Of a stretch of DNA of 20,047 nt, positions 1-7,418 are shown in pieces. The notes below the pieces were generated by a model. It did not search any database. It was given only the letters and a program-made list of their open reading frames with translations, and was not told where the DNA came from. Origin of the DNA: an uncultured Bacillota bacterium (lineage in GTDB: Bacteria; Bacillota; Clostridia; Tissierellales; Tissierellaceae); assembly GCA_937951995.1 (NCBI GenBank), contig CALGAG010000225.1, forward strand, positions 1-20,047, read 5' to 3'. Each line of letters opens with the position of its first letter. Position 1 is the stretch's first letter. A program made the position numbers and the translations under genes.

Positions 1-413
1 CCGAGTCTTTCAGTTGTTGTAGCCTTGACTCCAATATCCTCCACAGGAACCTGGAGGACCCTGGCTATGTTCTCTCTCATCTGGTCGATGTATGGGGCAA
101 GTTTTGGCCTTTGTGCAGCGATTACATTGTCTGCATTGACCAGCCTGTAGCCCTTCTCCCTCATCACTTGGAATACCCTCTCAAGAAGAACCATGCTGGA
201 TATGTCCTTGTATTCCATATCCGTATCCGGGAAATGCTTCCCGATGTCCCCGGCACTCATTGCCCCAAGCATGGCATCCATAAGGCTGTGAACCAGAACA
301 TCCGCATCGGAATGACCTAAAAGTCCCATTTCATGGGGGATCTGGACCCCTCCGATTATTAGCTTCCTGCCCTCCACCAACTTGTGGACATCATATCCTA
401 TTCCAACTCTCAT
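1..413 (-). CDS. ispF: 2-C-methyl-D-erythritol 2,4-cyclodiphosphate synthase, C-terminus cut by window edge
   Basis: IspF makes the cyclic diphosphate MEcPP from CDP-methylerythritol phosphate with release of CMP, in the cytosolic MEP route to isoprenoids. The protein begins MRVGIGYDVHKL, the family signature. The metal-binding set is visible as Asp8, His10 and His42 (in GHSDADVLVH). About 137 codons lie in the window. The family is near 155-160 residues, so roughly 20 C-terminal residues lie beyond position 1. The ATG at 413 follows the ispD stop by 13 bases, so the two genes are almost certainly co-transcribed, as in many Firmicutes. Identification is secure; only the 3' end is missing. Confidence 0.95.
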   Translation of the reverse strand, partial: MRVGIGYDVHKLVEGRKLIIGGVQIPHEMGLLGHSDADVLVHSLMDAMLGAMSAGDIGKHFPDTDMEYKDISSMVLLERVFQVMREKGYRLVNADNVIAAQRPKLAPYIDQMRENIARVLQVPVEDIGVKATTTERL

Positions 414-426
414 CAAGCTTCACATC

Positions 427-1149
427 CTAGTCTCTTCCCGAGATGCTCAGAGTCTTGTCCTTTGCTATGGACTGGGCCACAACAAGATCTTCGGGAGTAG
501 TGATTTTAATATTGTCATAGTTTCCCATTATCATCTTCACAGGATAACCTTTCTTCTCCACCAGGGAGCTGTCATCCGTTCCCAGAATCCCTTCGGAAAT
601 GGCGTATTCATAACCTTCCTTCAGGAGGTCGATCTGGAAGCACTGGGGAGTCTGAGCTGCCCAAAGGAGTGCTCTGTTTGGAGTGTGGTGGACCTGGTTG
701 TCCTCCTCGATTACCTTGATCGTATCCTTAAGGGGCACTCCGATTACACATGATCCATAGTCCAAGGCACCCTTTATTCCATTTACTATGGATTCCATCC
801 TTACAAAGGGTCTTGCTCCATCATGGGTCAGGACAATATCTGTCCTTTCATTCAGGGCCATTATACCGTTGTAAATGGAATCCTGCCTTTCCTTGCCACC
901 CTTGATTATGTTTGTTACCTTTCTATAGCCGTACTTTCTGACAATCTCCTTGCGGCAGTACTCTACCTCCTGCTCCTTTGACACGACAATTATCTCATCC
1001 ACATACTTACATGCTTCGAATTTCTCGATCGTGTGGGCAAGTATCGGCTTATTGTCAATGACAATAAATTGCTTGTTTATTTTGCTGCCCATCCGATTGC
1101 TCATGCCGGCAGCAGCTATTATCACTGACACGAAATTTCCCTTATACAT
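427..1149 (-). CDS. ispD: 2-C-methyl-D-erythritol 4-phosphate cytidylyltransferase
   Basis: IspD joins CTP to methylerythritol 4-phosphate, giving CDP-methylerythritol in the MEP pathway. At 240 residues it has the normal length. The N-terminal CTP-binding loop reads AAAGMSNRMG followed by NKQF (Lys26); the usual second glycine of the AAGxGxRM loop is Ser here, a mild variation. Further family motifs are THDGARPF near residue 110, the VPLKDTIK stretch and AAQTPQCF. The ATG at 1149 has GAGGTGG a few bases upstream. It lies between yacL and ispF on the same strand, the standard Firmicute order, and makes the substrate of the next enzyme in the unit. Confidence 0.96.
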   Translation of the reverse strand: MYKGNFVSVIIAAAGMSNRMGSKINKQFIVIDNKPILAHTIEKFEACKYVDEIIVVSKEQEVEYCRKEIVRKYGYRKVTNIIKGGKERQDSIYNGIMALNERTDIVLTHDGARPFVRMESIVNGIKGALDYGSCVIGVPLKDTIKVIEEDNQVHHTPNRALLWAAQTPQCFQIDLLKEGYEYAISEGILGTDDSSLVEKKGYPVKMIMGNYDNIKITTPEDLVVAQSIAKDKTLSISGRD

Positions 1150-1190
1150 TAGACCACCTCAAAAAATGTTTATTGCTTATAAACTAACCC

Positions 1191-2297
1191 CTACACCGCC
1201 TTGTCATACAATGACTTTGGCTTGGCAAATATCATTCTGCCTGCTGAGGTCTGAAGAACAGATGTAACTATGACATCAATTGTTTCTCCAATATATTTTC
1301 TTCCTGATTCCACTACTATCATGGTTCCATCGTCAAGATATGCAAGGCCCTGTCCCGCTTCCTTACCATCCTTGACAACCTGGACAACCATCTCTTCCCC
1401 TGGAAGAACAACCGGCTTGACCGCATTTGCCAACTCGTTTATGTTCAGGACCTCGATTCTGTGAACCTCTGCGACCTTGTTGAGATTGTAGTCGTTGGTA
1501 ATGATTTTACCCTTCATATACTGGGTAAGCTTCAAAAGCTTTGAGTCAACCTCACTTACCTCATCAAATTCCTTTTCATGGATGATTATTTCTGTGTCCA
1601 ATTCATTCTGGATCCTGTTGAGAACATCCAGACCGCGCCTTCCCCTGTTCCTCTTAAGACCATCGGAGGAATCTGCAATATGCTGAAGCTCCTCAAGAAC
1701 AAAGACCGGTATTACAAGCGGACCTTCTATAAAACCTGTCTTCACAATATCTGCAATCCTACCGTCTATTATTACACTTGTGTCAAGAATCTTGGGGCAA
1801 GCCCCCTTCTCAGCACCTCTCTCCTTATGGTTTTTCTTCCCCGTTCCGATGTTGCCTGTGAAGTTGCCCAGTGTTGTGGTTATATCCTCGATGTTTCTAT
1901 TGGGTATTGTAACCCCCAGGTATCCGAACAAACCGTATAGGATTATTGATGCGACAACCCCAATATAGGGAATCTCCAGTCTGTAAAGGGGTTGACTCAA
2001 CAGATAGGCAATCACAAGTCCTATTATAAGTCCAATCGCTCCCAGTGCAATATTCTGGATGGAGAACCTTTGCAGCTCACCTTCAATGACCTTTGCAATG
2101 TTCTGGCCTCTCTTGATGATCTTAGAAGAAAAAATAAAAAATATTATTCCAAATATAGATATAAAAATTAAGATTACAACAAGCTCTGCCATTCCAGTGA
2201 CATTGACCAACTCAAGGCCCTTGAACCCAGTGTATGCCAAATAGCCCAAAAGCATACCAAAGAGTCCGATAAGAACCCTGGCAATTTTCTTTACCAT
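1191..2297 (-). CDS. yacL: YacL-like membrane-anchored PIN/TRAM domain protein
   Basis: This 368-residue protein has four predicted N-terminal membrane helices (about residues 5-25, 36-58, 83-101 and 110-130). A PIN nuclease-like domain follows from about residue 170, and a C-terminal TRAM domain covers about 296-360. PIN acidic residues are visible: Asp172 in LDTSVIIDGR, Glu202/203, Asp251 and Asp269. Family knowledge suggests an RNA- or nucleic-acid-acting protein held at the membrane, but the role of YacL is not settled. The ATG at 2297 has GGAGGT upstream. A TATAAT on the minus strand at 2328-2333 could be an internal -10, but I see no good -35, so transcription from carD is the simpler reading. 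Confidence 0.9.
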   Translation of the reverse strand: MVKKIARVLIGLFGMLLGYLAYTGFKGLELVNVTGMAELVVILIFISIFGIIFFIFSSKIIKRGQNIAKVIEGELQRFSIQNIALGAIGLIIGLVIAYLLSQPLYRLEIPYIGVVASIILYGLFGYLGVTIPNRNIEDITTTLGNFTGNIGTGKKNHKERGAEKGACPKILDTSVIIDGRIADIVKTGFIEGPLVIPVFVLEELQHIADSSDGLKRNRGRRGLDVLNRIQNELDTEIIIHEKEFDEVSEVDSKLLKLTQYMKGKIITNDYNLNKVAEVHRIEVLNINELANAVKPVVLPGEEMVVQVVKDGKEAGQGLAYLDDGTMIVVESGRKYIGETIDVIVTSVLQTSAGRMIFAKPKSLYDKAV

Positions 2298-2364
2298 AAT
2301 TCCACCTCCATTTTTTCCATAGTTTCCATTATAAACCTATTGGCAGGGCAATACCAGTATAAGT

Positions 2365-2883
2365 TTACTCCTCAAAGTCGTCTCCTTCTTCCTCGATGCC
2401 TTCATTCTCCATTATTTCCTTGTCAACAAGCTTCTCAACCTCTTCGTAGGAGTTCCCTGTAACAAGGACCAGTTCAGACAGGAGCATCTGCTTTGCATTG
2501 CTAAGCATTTTTCTCTCACCTGTGGACAGGCTTTTTTCATTGTCAAGCAAGGTAAGGTTTCTTACTACAGATGCAATTTCGTGTATGTCCCCCGTCTTGA
2601 TCCTATCCATGTTTATTCTGTATCTTCGGTTCCAGTTCTGGGGCATCTTTGTCTTGTGACCCCTAAGAATTGACATGATGTCTTCTATTTCATCAGGGGA
2701 AATGATTTCCCTTACACCTACCTCATCAACGTTAGATACCGGAACCATAACCTTCATGTCCCCAATGGGCATCTTTATGATGAAGTACTCCCTTTTCTCA
2801 CCAAGAATTTCCTTGGTTTCAAGCTTTTCAATAACTCCCGCGCCATGCATAGGATAAACAATCTTATCGCCAATTTTGAACAT
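2365..2883 (-). CDS. carD: CarD/CdnL-family RNA polymerase-binding transcription regulator
   Basis: The 172-residue protein opens with MFKIGDKIVYPMHGAGVIE, the beta-rich RNA-polymerase-interacting domain of CarD/CdnL. A helical C-terminal half follows (PQNWNRRYR through about residue 150), and the acidic tail is EEEGDDFEE. In other bacteria CarD binds the RNA polymerase beta subunit and stabilises open complexes, often at rRNA and stress promoters. It is the first gene of the minus-strand run carD-yacL-ispD-ispF. It has GGGGAGG before the ATG and a near-consensus promoter upstream. The family call is firm; the regulated promoters cannot be told from this window. Confidence 0.93.
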   Translation of the reverse strand: MFKIGDKIVYPMHGAGVIEKLETKEILGEKREYFIIKMPIGDMKVMVPVSNVDEVGVREIISPDEIEDIMSILRGHKTKMPQNWNRRYRINMDRIKTGDIHEIASVVRNLTLLDNEKSLSTGERKMLSNAKQMLLSELVLVTGNSYEEVEKLVDKEIMENEGIEEEGDDFEE

Positions 2884-2918
2884 ATCAAAACCTCCCCATA
2901 GTATTCCCTCATTATACT

Positions 2919-2947
2919 ATTATAACCCAGATACGCCCATATGTAAA
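2919..2947 (-). promoter_or_regulatory. Predicted sigma-A promoter for carD operon
   Basis: On the minus strand, -35 TTTACA (2942-2947) and -10 TATAAT (2919-2924) are separated by 17 bases. This lies about 36 bases upstream of the carD ATG. The match is 11 of 12 to the housekeeping consensus. Confidence 0.8.
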
Positions 2948-2971
2948 GTTAATATATTACCACATAAGTGT

Positions 2972-2991
2972 AAATCATGTCAACATGATTT
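2972..2991. repeat. Perfect 9-base inverted repeat in the carD / 3104 intergenic region
   Basis: AAATCATGT and ACATGATTT are exact reverse complements separated by CA. The repeat lies about 25 bases upstream of the carD -35 and about 50 bases upstream of the plus-strand promoter's -35. There is no T-run after it, so it does not look like a terminator. A regulator-binding site is a reasonable guess, but no known regulator consensus is recognised. Confidence 0.5.
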
Positions 2992-3042
2992 TGAGTTAAT
3001 GACCAGATCTTAACATGTGAAAAATTTGACCCTCATTTCGGT

Positions 3043-3072
3043 TTGACAACCTAATGCAGTAAACCTTATAAT
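3043..3072 (+). promoter_or_regulatory. Consensus sigma-A promoter for the gene at 3104
   Basis: The -35 TTGACA (3043-3048) and -10 TATAAT (3067-3072) are both perfect, with an 18-base spacer. AGGAGG at 3093-3098 precedes the ATG at 3104. This predicts strong transcription with a short leader. Confidence 0.85.
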
Positions 3073-3103
3073 TGAATTGAGAACTTAACAAGAGGAGGTT
3101 CAT

Positions 3104-3511
3104 ATGGTTAACGGGACAAATCAGGAAAATCTAATAGAAGAACTACAAAATCAAGTATCTGAAACACTTGTAAGACACAAGAGCATTTTGGACATAATGA
3201 CGAAGTTGGATGAGTACAATGCCCGTATCAACAGGGCAGTGGCAAAATCAGTAACATCCTGCGGGTGTATAAGGATAGAAGCACAAAAGCAGGATTTCAG
3301 TTCGGAAACACTTACTGATGTTCTTGAGAAGGTTGATTCACACGTGGTGGGAAACATCTGCCCCAACTGCAAGGAGGTCCTGGAGCAGGAAATTGGAGCC
3401 TATATATATTTTCTGGCATCCCTGGCCAATACCTTGGATTTCAAACTCAAGGACATTGTCAAGAAGGAACTGGACAGAACCAAAACCCTTGGTGTGTATG
3501 GAATGAAATGA
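3104..3511 (+). CDS. Small conserved clostridial protein, probably the family annotated DUF1573; function unknown
   Basis: This 135-residue soluble protein has no signal peptide or membrane segment. Two helical regions flank a Cys-rich centre: Cys53 and Cys55 in SCGC, then Cys86 and Cys89 in CPNC. The four cysteines could bind a metal. From recall, similar proteins with this TSCGC/CPNC pattern occur widely in Clostridia, often near carD and radA, and are annotated DUF1573; that name is from memory. The last 40 residues (EQEIGAYIYFLASLANTL onward) resemble the final helices of MazG-like NTP pyrophosphatases, which is inference only. It has a perfect promoter, a strong ribosome site and its own terminator, and is convergent with radA. 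No function can be assigned. Confidence 0.82.
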   Translation: MVNGTNQENLIEELQNQVSETLVRHKSILDIMTKLDEYNARINRAVAKSVTSCGCIRIEAQKQDFSSETLTDVLEKVDSHVVGNICPNCKEVLEQEIGAYIYFLASLANTLDFKLKDIVKKELDRTKTLGVYGMK

Positions 3512-3523
3512 TTGAAAATATTA

Positions 3524-3564
3524 GACACCCTGAAATTGCCAGCAATTTTCAGGGTGTCTTTTTT
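3524..3564 (+). terminator. Strong intrinsic terminator after the gene at 3104
   Basis: The arms 3524-3539 and 3542-3558 pair over 16 base pairs with one bulged base, followed by six T residues (3559-3564). On the minus strand the hairpin is followed by a looser T-rich run (TAATATTTT), so it may also end radA transcription. Confidence 0.92.
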
Positions 3565-3567
3565 GCC

Positions 3568-4935
3568 CTAAAACACCTTCCCCAAAACATCCTTTAGGGT
3601 CCTTAACCTAATTACCTTCAAATTTTCAAGCCTTGTAGCCTTGCCGTAATCGGAGGATACAAAGGCAGTCCTTATGCCCATCCTGTCAGCTTCCCTTAAT
3701 CTCGCATCCAAGGATGGTACCTTCTTTAGCTCTCCTGTCAAACCCACATCCGCCAAAAATACAGTATCACTACCCACCGGTCTGTCATGGACGGAGGATA
3801 CTATGCTAACTATGACAGCCAGGTTTGCCGAATGCTCCTTAAGCTTGATTCCACCAGTTGTCTTGATGACTACGTTTTTATCATAGAGGGGGATTCCTCC
3901 CCTTTGCTCCAATATGGATACAAGTGTGTTCATCTGCTCCCGTTTCATGGATTCACCAATCCTTGCAGGATACGGTGTGAAGGATGGGGATACCAGTGAT
4001 TCAACCTCCAGGAGTATTGGCCTTGTGCCTTCCCTTACTACAGTCAGGGCGCTTCCTGAGACCTGGTTTTCCTCAGAGCGTTTTGTCATAAAGTACTCCG
4101 AGGGGTTGTCGATTGATACCATTCCATCCTCGGTCATGTTGAAAAAGCCCATCTCACCGGTAGATCCATACCTGTTTTTTGTGGATACAAGACTTCTCAA
4201 CTCCTCGCCGCTCTCTCCCTCAATTACCAGAACCGTATCCACCAAATGCTCCAGGGCCCTAACACCTGCCAGCTCATCATCCTTTGTCATCTGACCAACT
4301 ATAAATACAATCCTTGGCTTGTCAGGTCTTTTTGCAACCTTGACAAGCTCATAGGCACACTCCATGGTCTGGGTGGGTGAACCGGCCCGAGATGTTGGAA
4401 ATCCATCCAGTGTGAAGGTCTGGATACTATCCACTATTATGAACCTGGCATCAGTCTTTTCAATTATTTCAAGTATCGAGTCAAGGCTATTGTCAGATAC
4501 GACGTGAAGATTATCGTGGATTTCCTTCAGTATCCTGTCAGCCCTTGACTTTATCTGAGATGTTGACTCCTCACCTGATGCATACAGGGTATTAATCCCC
4601 TGTCTTGCCAAGTCGTTTGCCACCTGGAGGAGGAGGGTTGATTTTCCAGCACCTGGCTTGGCAGTAAGGATTGTGACGGAATCCTTTATGATTCCTCCAC
4701 CCATTACCCTATCAAACTCATTGATTGAGGTTTTAACCCTCTGGCTGTTTGTAGCCTGTATACTATTTAGTCTTTCTGCAGCGGATGTGGCCCTAACCCT
4801 TTTGCCGGAGGAAGTCTCAGTCCTTTCAGCCTCCTGAAAGGAGCCAAAGGCTCCGCATTCGGGGCACCTTCCCATAAATCCGACCATTTCATATCCACAT
4901 TCACTGCATCTGTTTATCTTGCTTTTCTTAGCCAA
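3568..4935 (-). CDS. radA: DNA repair protein RadA (Sms), Lon-like C-terminus
   Basis: RadA is a RecA-like ATPase that helps process recombination intermediates. The 455-residue protein shows the domains in order: a zinc finger with Cys10, Cys13, Cys24 and Cys27; a RecA-type ATPase with Walker A AKPGAGKST (92-100) and Walker B FIIVDS (165-170); the RadA-specific KNRYG motif (253-257, usually KNRFG); and a Lon-protease-like domain ending in HDRPVGSDTVF and DVGLTGELKKV. Walker A has Ala where most RadA have Gly, and the stretch after SLVSPS diverges from the common form. The start is TTG at 4935 behind GGGGGGAGA. It follows clpC by 32 bases. No disA lies downstream. Confidence 0.93.
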   Translation of the reverse strand: MAKKSKINRCSECGYEMVGFMGRCPECGAFGSFQEAERTETSSGKRVRATSAAERLNSIQATNSQRVKTSINEFDRVMGGGIIKDSVTILTAKPGAGKSTLLLQVANDLARQGINTLYASGEESTSQIKSRADRILKEIHDNLHVVSDNSLDSILEIIEKTDARFIIVDSIQTFTLDGFPTSRAGSPTQTMECAYELVKVAKRPDKPRIVFIVGQMTKDDELAGVRALEHLVDTVLVIEGESGEELRSLVSTKNRYGSTGEMGFFNMTEDGMVSIDNPSEYFMTKRSEENQVSGSALTVVREGTRPILLEVESLVSPSFTPYPARIGESMKREQMNTLVSILEQRGGIPLYDKNVVIKTTGGIKLKEHSANLAVIVSIVSSVHDRPVGSDTVFLADVGLTGELKKVPSLDARLREADRMGIRTAFVSSDYGKATRLENLKVIRLRTLKDVLGKVF

Positions 4936-4967
4936 TAATTTCTCCCCCCAGGGTCTTTGTCATTAAT

Positions 4968-7406
4968 TTAAGCCTTGTTGAAGGTGAGCTTCTCTCCGTC
5001 GTATTCAACTGAAATATTCTCATCCTTTGATACTGTTCCTTTGAGGATTTCCTCAGCAAGCCTATCTTCAATGATCTTTCTGATTGTCCTCTCCAGAGGT
5101 CTTGCACCAAACACCTCATCAAAGCCATGTTTGGAGATATACTTCTTGGTTTCAGCTGATATCTTGATATTAACGCCAACCTTCTCCATTCTCTTTTCAA
5201 GATCCTTGACCATTATATCAACAATCTCCTCAACCTGGTCCTCCTTCAGGCTGTGGAATACGATAACTTCATCCAGCCTGTTGAGAAACTCTGGCCTAAA
5301 GGTCCTCTTAAGCTCCTCTGTGATTATCTCCTTCATCCTGTCATATTCCTGGATGTCCTTGTCCTGGGCAGCGGAAAAGCCCAAAACGTTCTGTTTCTTG
5401 ATGGATGTGGCACCAGCATTTGATGTCATAATTATAACTGTATTCTTGAAATCAACTGTCCTTCCTTTGGAATCGGTAAGCCTTCCGTCATCGAGAATCT
5501 GAAGGAGCATGTTGAATACGTCCGGGTGGGCCTTTTCAATCTCATCGAATAGAACAACCGAATATGGTTTTCTCCTGACAGACTCCGTCAGCTGACCTCC
5601 CTCATCATAGCCTACATATCCAGGAGGTGATCCAACAAGTCTTGAGACAGAGTGTTTTTCCATGTACTCACTCATATCAATCCTTATCATTGCATCCTCC
5701 TCACCAAAGAGGGCTTCGGCAAGAGCCTTGGCAAGGTGGGTTTTACCAACTCCAGTGGGCCCGACAAAAATAAAGCTGCCAATGGGCTTTCTTGGGTCCT
5801 TAAGGCCAACCCTTGCCCTTCTAACCGCGGCTGATACAGCCTTGACTGCCTGGTCCTGTCCAACCACCTTCCTGTGAAGGACCTCCTCAAGCTTAAGGAG
5901 TCTTTCACTTTCCTCTGTTGTCATCCTGCTTACAGGAACTCCCGTCCAATTGGACACGATCTCAGCAATCTCATCGTAGCCAACCACAAGGTTGTTTTCT
6001 TGCTTGTGTTTCTGCCACTTTATCTTTCTGCTTTCAATCTGTTCCTTGATGTCCTTTTCCTTGTCCCTTATATTGGCTGCCTTCTCGAAGTTCTGGGTAT
6101 TTATGGCCTCCTCCTTTTCATGCTCCAGTTCCTCAAGCCTTTCCTCAAGGTCCTTGAGGTCATCTGGGGCTACATAGGTGTTCACCCTGATTTTTGAAGC
6201 AGCCTCATCTATCAGGTCAATTGCCTTGTCCGGCAGGAACCTGTCTGCAATATACCTATGGGAAAGCTCAGCTGCAGCCTCCAGGGCATCGTCAAGTATC
6301 TTGACGCCGTGATGGGCTTCGTATCTGTCCCTTAAGCCTTCCAGTATCTTTATTGTATCCTCGATATTTGGCTCCTCCACCATTATTGGTTGGAGTCTTC
6401 TTTCAAGGGCCGTATCCTTTTCAATGTGCTTTCTGTATTCATCTATTGTTGTGGCTCCGATTATCTGGAGTTCTCCCCTTGCCAGGGTAGGCTTCAGGAT
6501 GTTGGATGCGTCGATTGCCCCTTCTGCAGCCCCCGCTCCAACTATAGTGTGGAGCTCATCTATGAATAGGATCACATCACCGGCATCCTTCAGCTCCTTC
6601 ATAACAGACTTGAGCCTCTCTTCAAACTCCCCCCTGTACTTTGCTCCGGCAATCATTCCCGGCAGATCCAGGGTGACAATTCTCTTCTCCTTGATGATTT
6701 CAGGAACATCCCCTTCCACTATCTTCTGGGCCAGCCCCTCCGCTATGGCTGTTTTTCCCACTCCCGGTTCACCAATGAGCACAGGGTTATTCTTGGTTCT
6801 TCTGCTTAGGACCTGTACAACCCTTTCGATTTCCTTCATACGTCCTATTACTGGGTCGATTTCCCCATCCTGTGCCATCTTGTTAAGGTCAATGCTGTAT
6901 TTTTCAAGACTTGATTGGCCTTTCTTGCCATTTTGCTGTTGCTGTTGGGCCTGCTGCTGCTTTGGCGTAGCCTGTGTAAGCTTCTGGACAACAGCATCCG
7001 CCAGCTTGGCAGGATCAACCCCCATCCTTCTGAGAATGGTCACGGCTATTCCCTCTCCCTCACCAACCAGACCAAGGATCAGGTGTTCCGTGCTTACATA
7101 ATTGTGACCTAGGTTTCTAGCCTCAGTCACCGCCAACTCAAATATCTTCTTGGTTCTTGGTGTAAATCCAACCAGTTCAACATTCTCCTCACCCATTCCG
7201 ACAATGTCATAGACCTGCTTTCTGGCATTGTCAATGGTGACTCCCAGCTCTTTCAGACTGGTTGCTGCAATACCCTGGTCTTCAGCAATAAGCCCCAGAA
7301 GAAGGTGTTCAGTTCCAACGTAATTGTGATTGAACTTCTTCGCCTCTTCCTGGGCAAGTAAAATAGCTTTTTGTGCCCTTTCTGTAAACCTACCAAACAT
7401 TCCCAT
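4968..7406 (-). CDS. clpC: Clp protease ATP-binding subunit ClpC
   Basis: ClpC is a class I Hsp100 unfoldase that feeds ClpP. The 812-residue protein has two N-domain repeats (about 1-145), then a Gln-rich linker (about 149-165). D1 has Walker A GEPGVGKT (212-219) and Walker B LFIDE. The UVR-type coiled-coil M domain covers about 415-462, where McsA or adaptors bind. D2 has Walker A GPTGVGKT (549-556) and VVLFDE. The ClpP-docking loop LGF is at 675-677, so it should pair with ClpP, which is not in this window. GGAGGT precedes the ATG. It is the fourth gene of the CtsR operon, 12 bases after mcsB. In other Firmicutes it degrades arginine-phosphorylated proteins. Confidence 0.97.
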   Translation of the reverse strand: MGMFGRFTERAQKAILLAQEEAKKFNHNYVGTEHLLLGLIAEDQGIAATSLKELGVTIDNARKQVYDIVGMGEENVELVGFTPRTKKIFELAVTEARNLGHNYVSTEHLILGLVGEGEGIAVTILRRMGVDPAKLADAVVQKLTQATPKQQQAQQQQQNGKKGQSSLEKYSIDLNKMAQDGEIDPVIGRMKEIERVVQVLSRRTKNNPVLIGEPGVGKTAIAEGLAQKIVEGDVPEIIKEKRIVTLDLPGMIAGAKYRGEFEERLKSVMKELKDAGDVILFIDELHTIVGAGAAEGAIDASNILKPTLARGELQIIGATTIDEYRKHIEKDTALERRLQPIMVEEPNIEDTIKILEGLRDRYEAHHGVKILDDALEAAAELSHRYIADRFLPDKAIDLIDEAASKIRVNTYVAPDDLKDLEERLEELEHEKEEAINTQNFEKAANIRDKEKDIKEQIESRKIKWQKHKQENNLVVGYDEIAEIVSNWTGVPVSRMTTEESERLLKLEEVLHRKVVGQDQAVKAVSAAVRRARVGLKDPRKPIGSFIFVGPTGVGKTHLAKALAEALFGEEDAMIRIDMSEYMEKHSVSRLVGSPPGYVGYDEGGQLTESVRRKPYSVVLFDEIEKAHPDVFNMLLQILDDGRLTDSKGRTVDFKNTVIIMTSNAGATSIKKQNVLGFSAAQDKDIQEYDRMKEIITEELKRTFRPEFLNRLDEVIVFHSLKEDQVEEIVDIMVKDLEKRMEKVGVNIKISAETKKYISKHGFDEVFGARPLERTIRKIIEDRLAEEILKGTVSKDENISVEYDGEKLTFNKA

Positions 7407-7418
7407 AATTTACCTCCA

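Noticed and set aside
4928..5200. A minus-strand 90-codon frame between clpC and radA
   Set aside because: It lies in a different frame within the clpC 3' end, where ClpC homology continues to its own stop at 4968.
6424..7101. A 225-codon plus-strand open frame antisense to clpC
   Set aside because: Its sequence is Ser/Pro-rich low-complexity shadow coding of the conserved ClpC frame, with no ribosome site.
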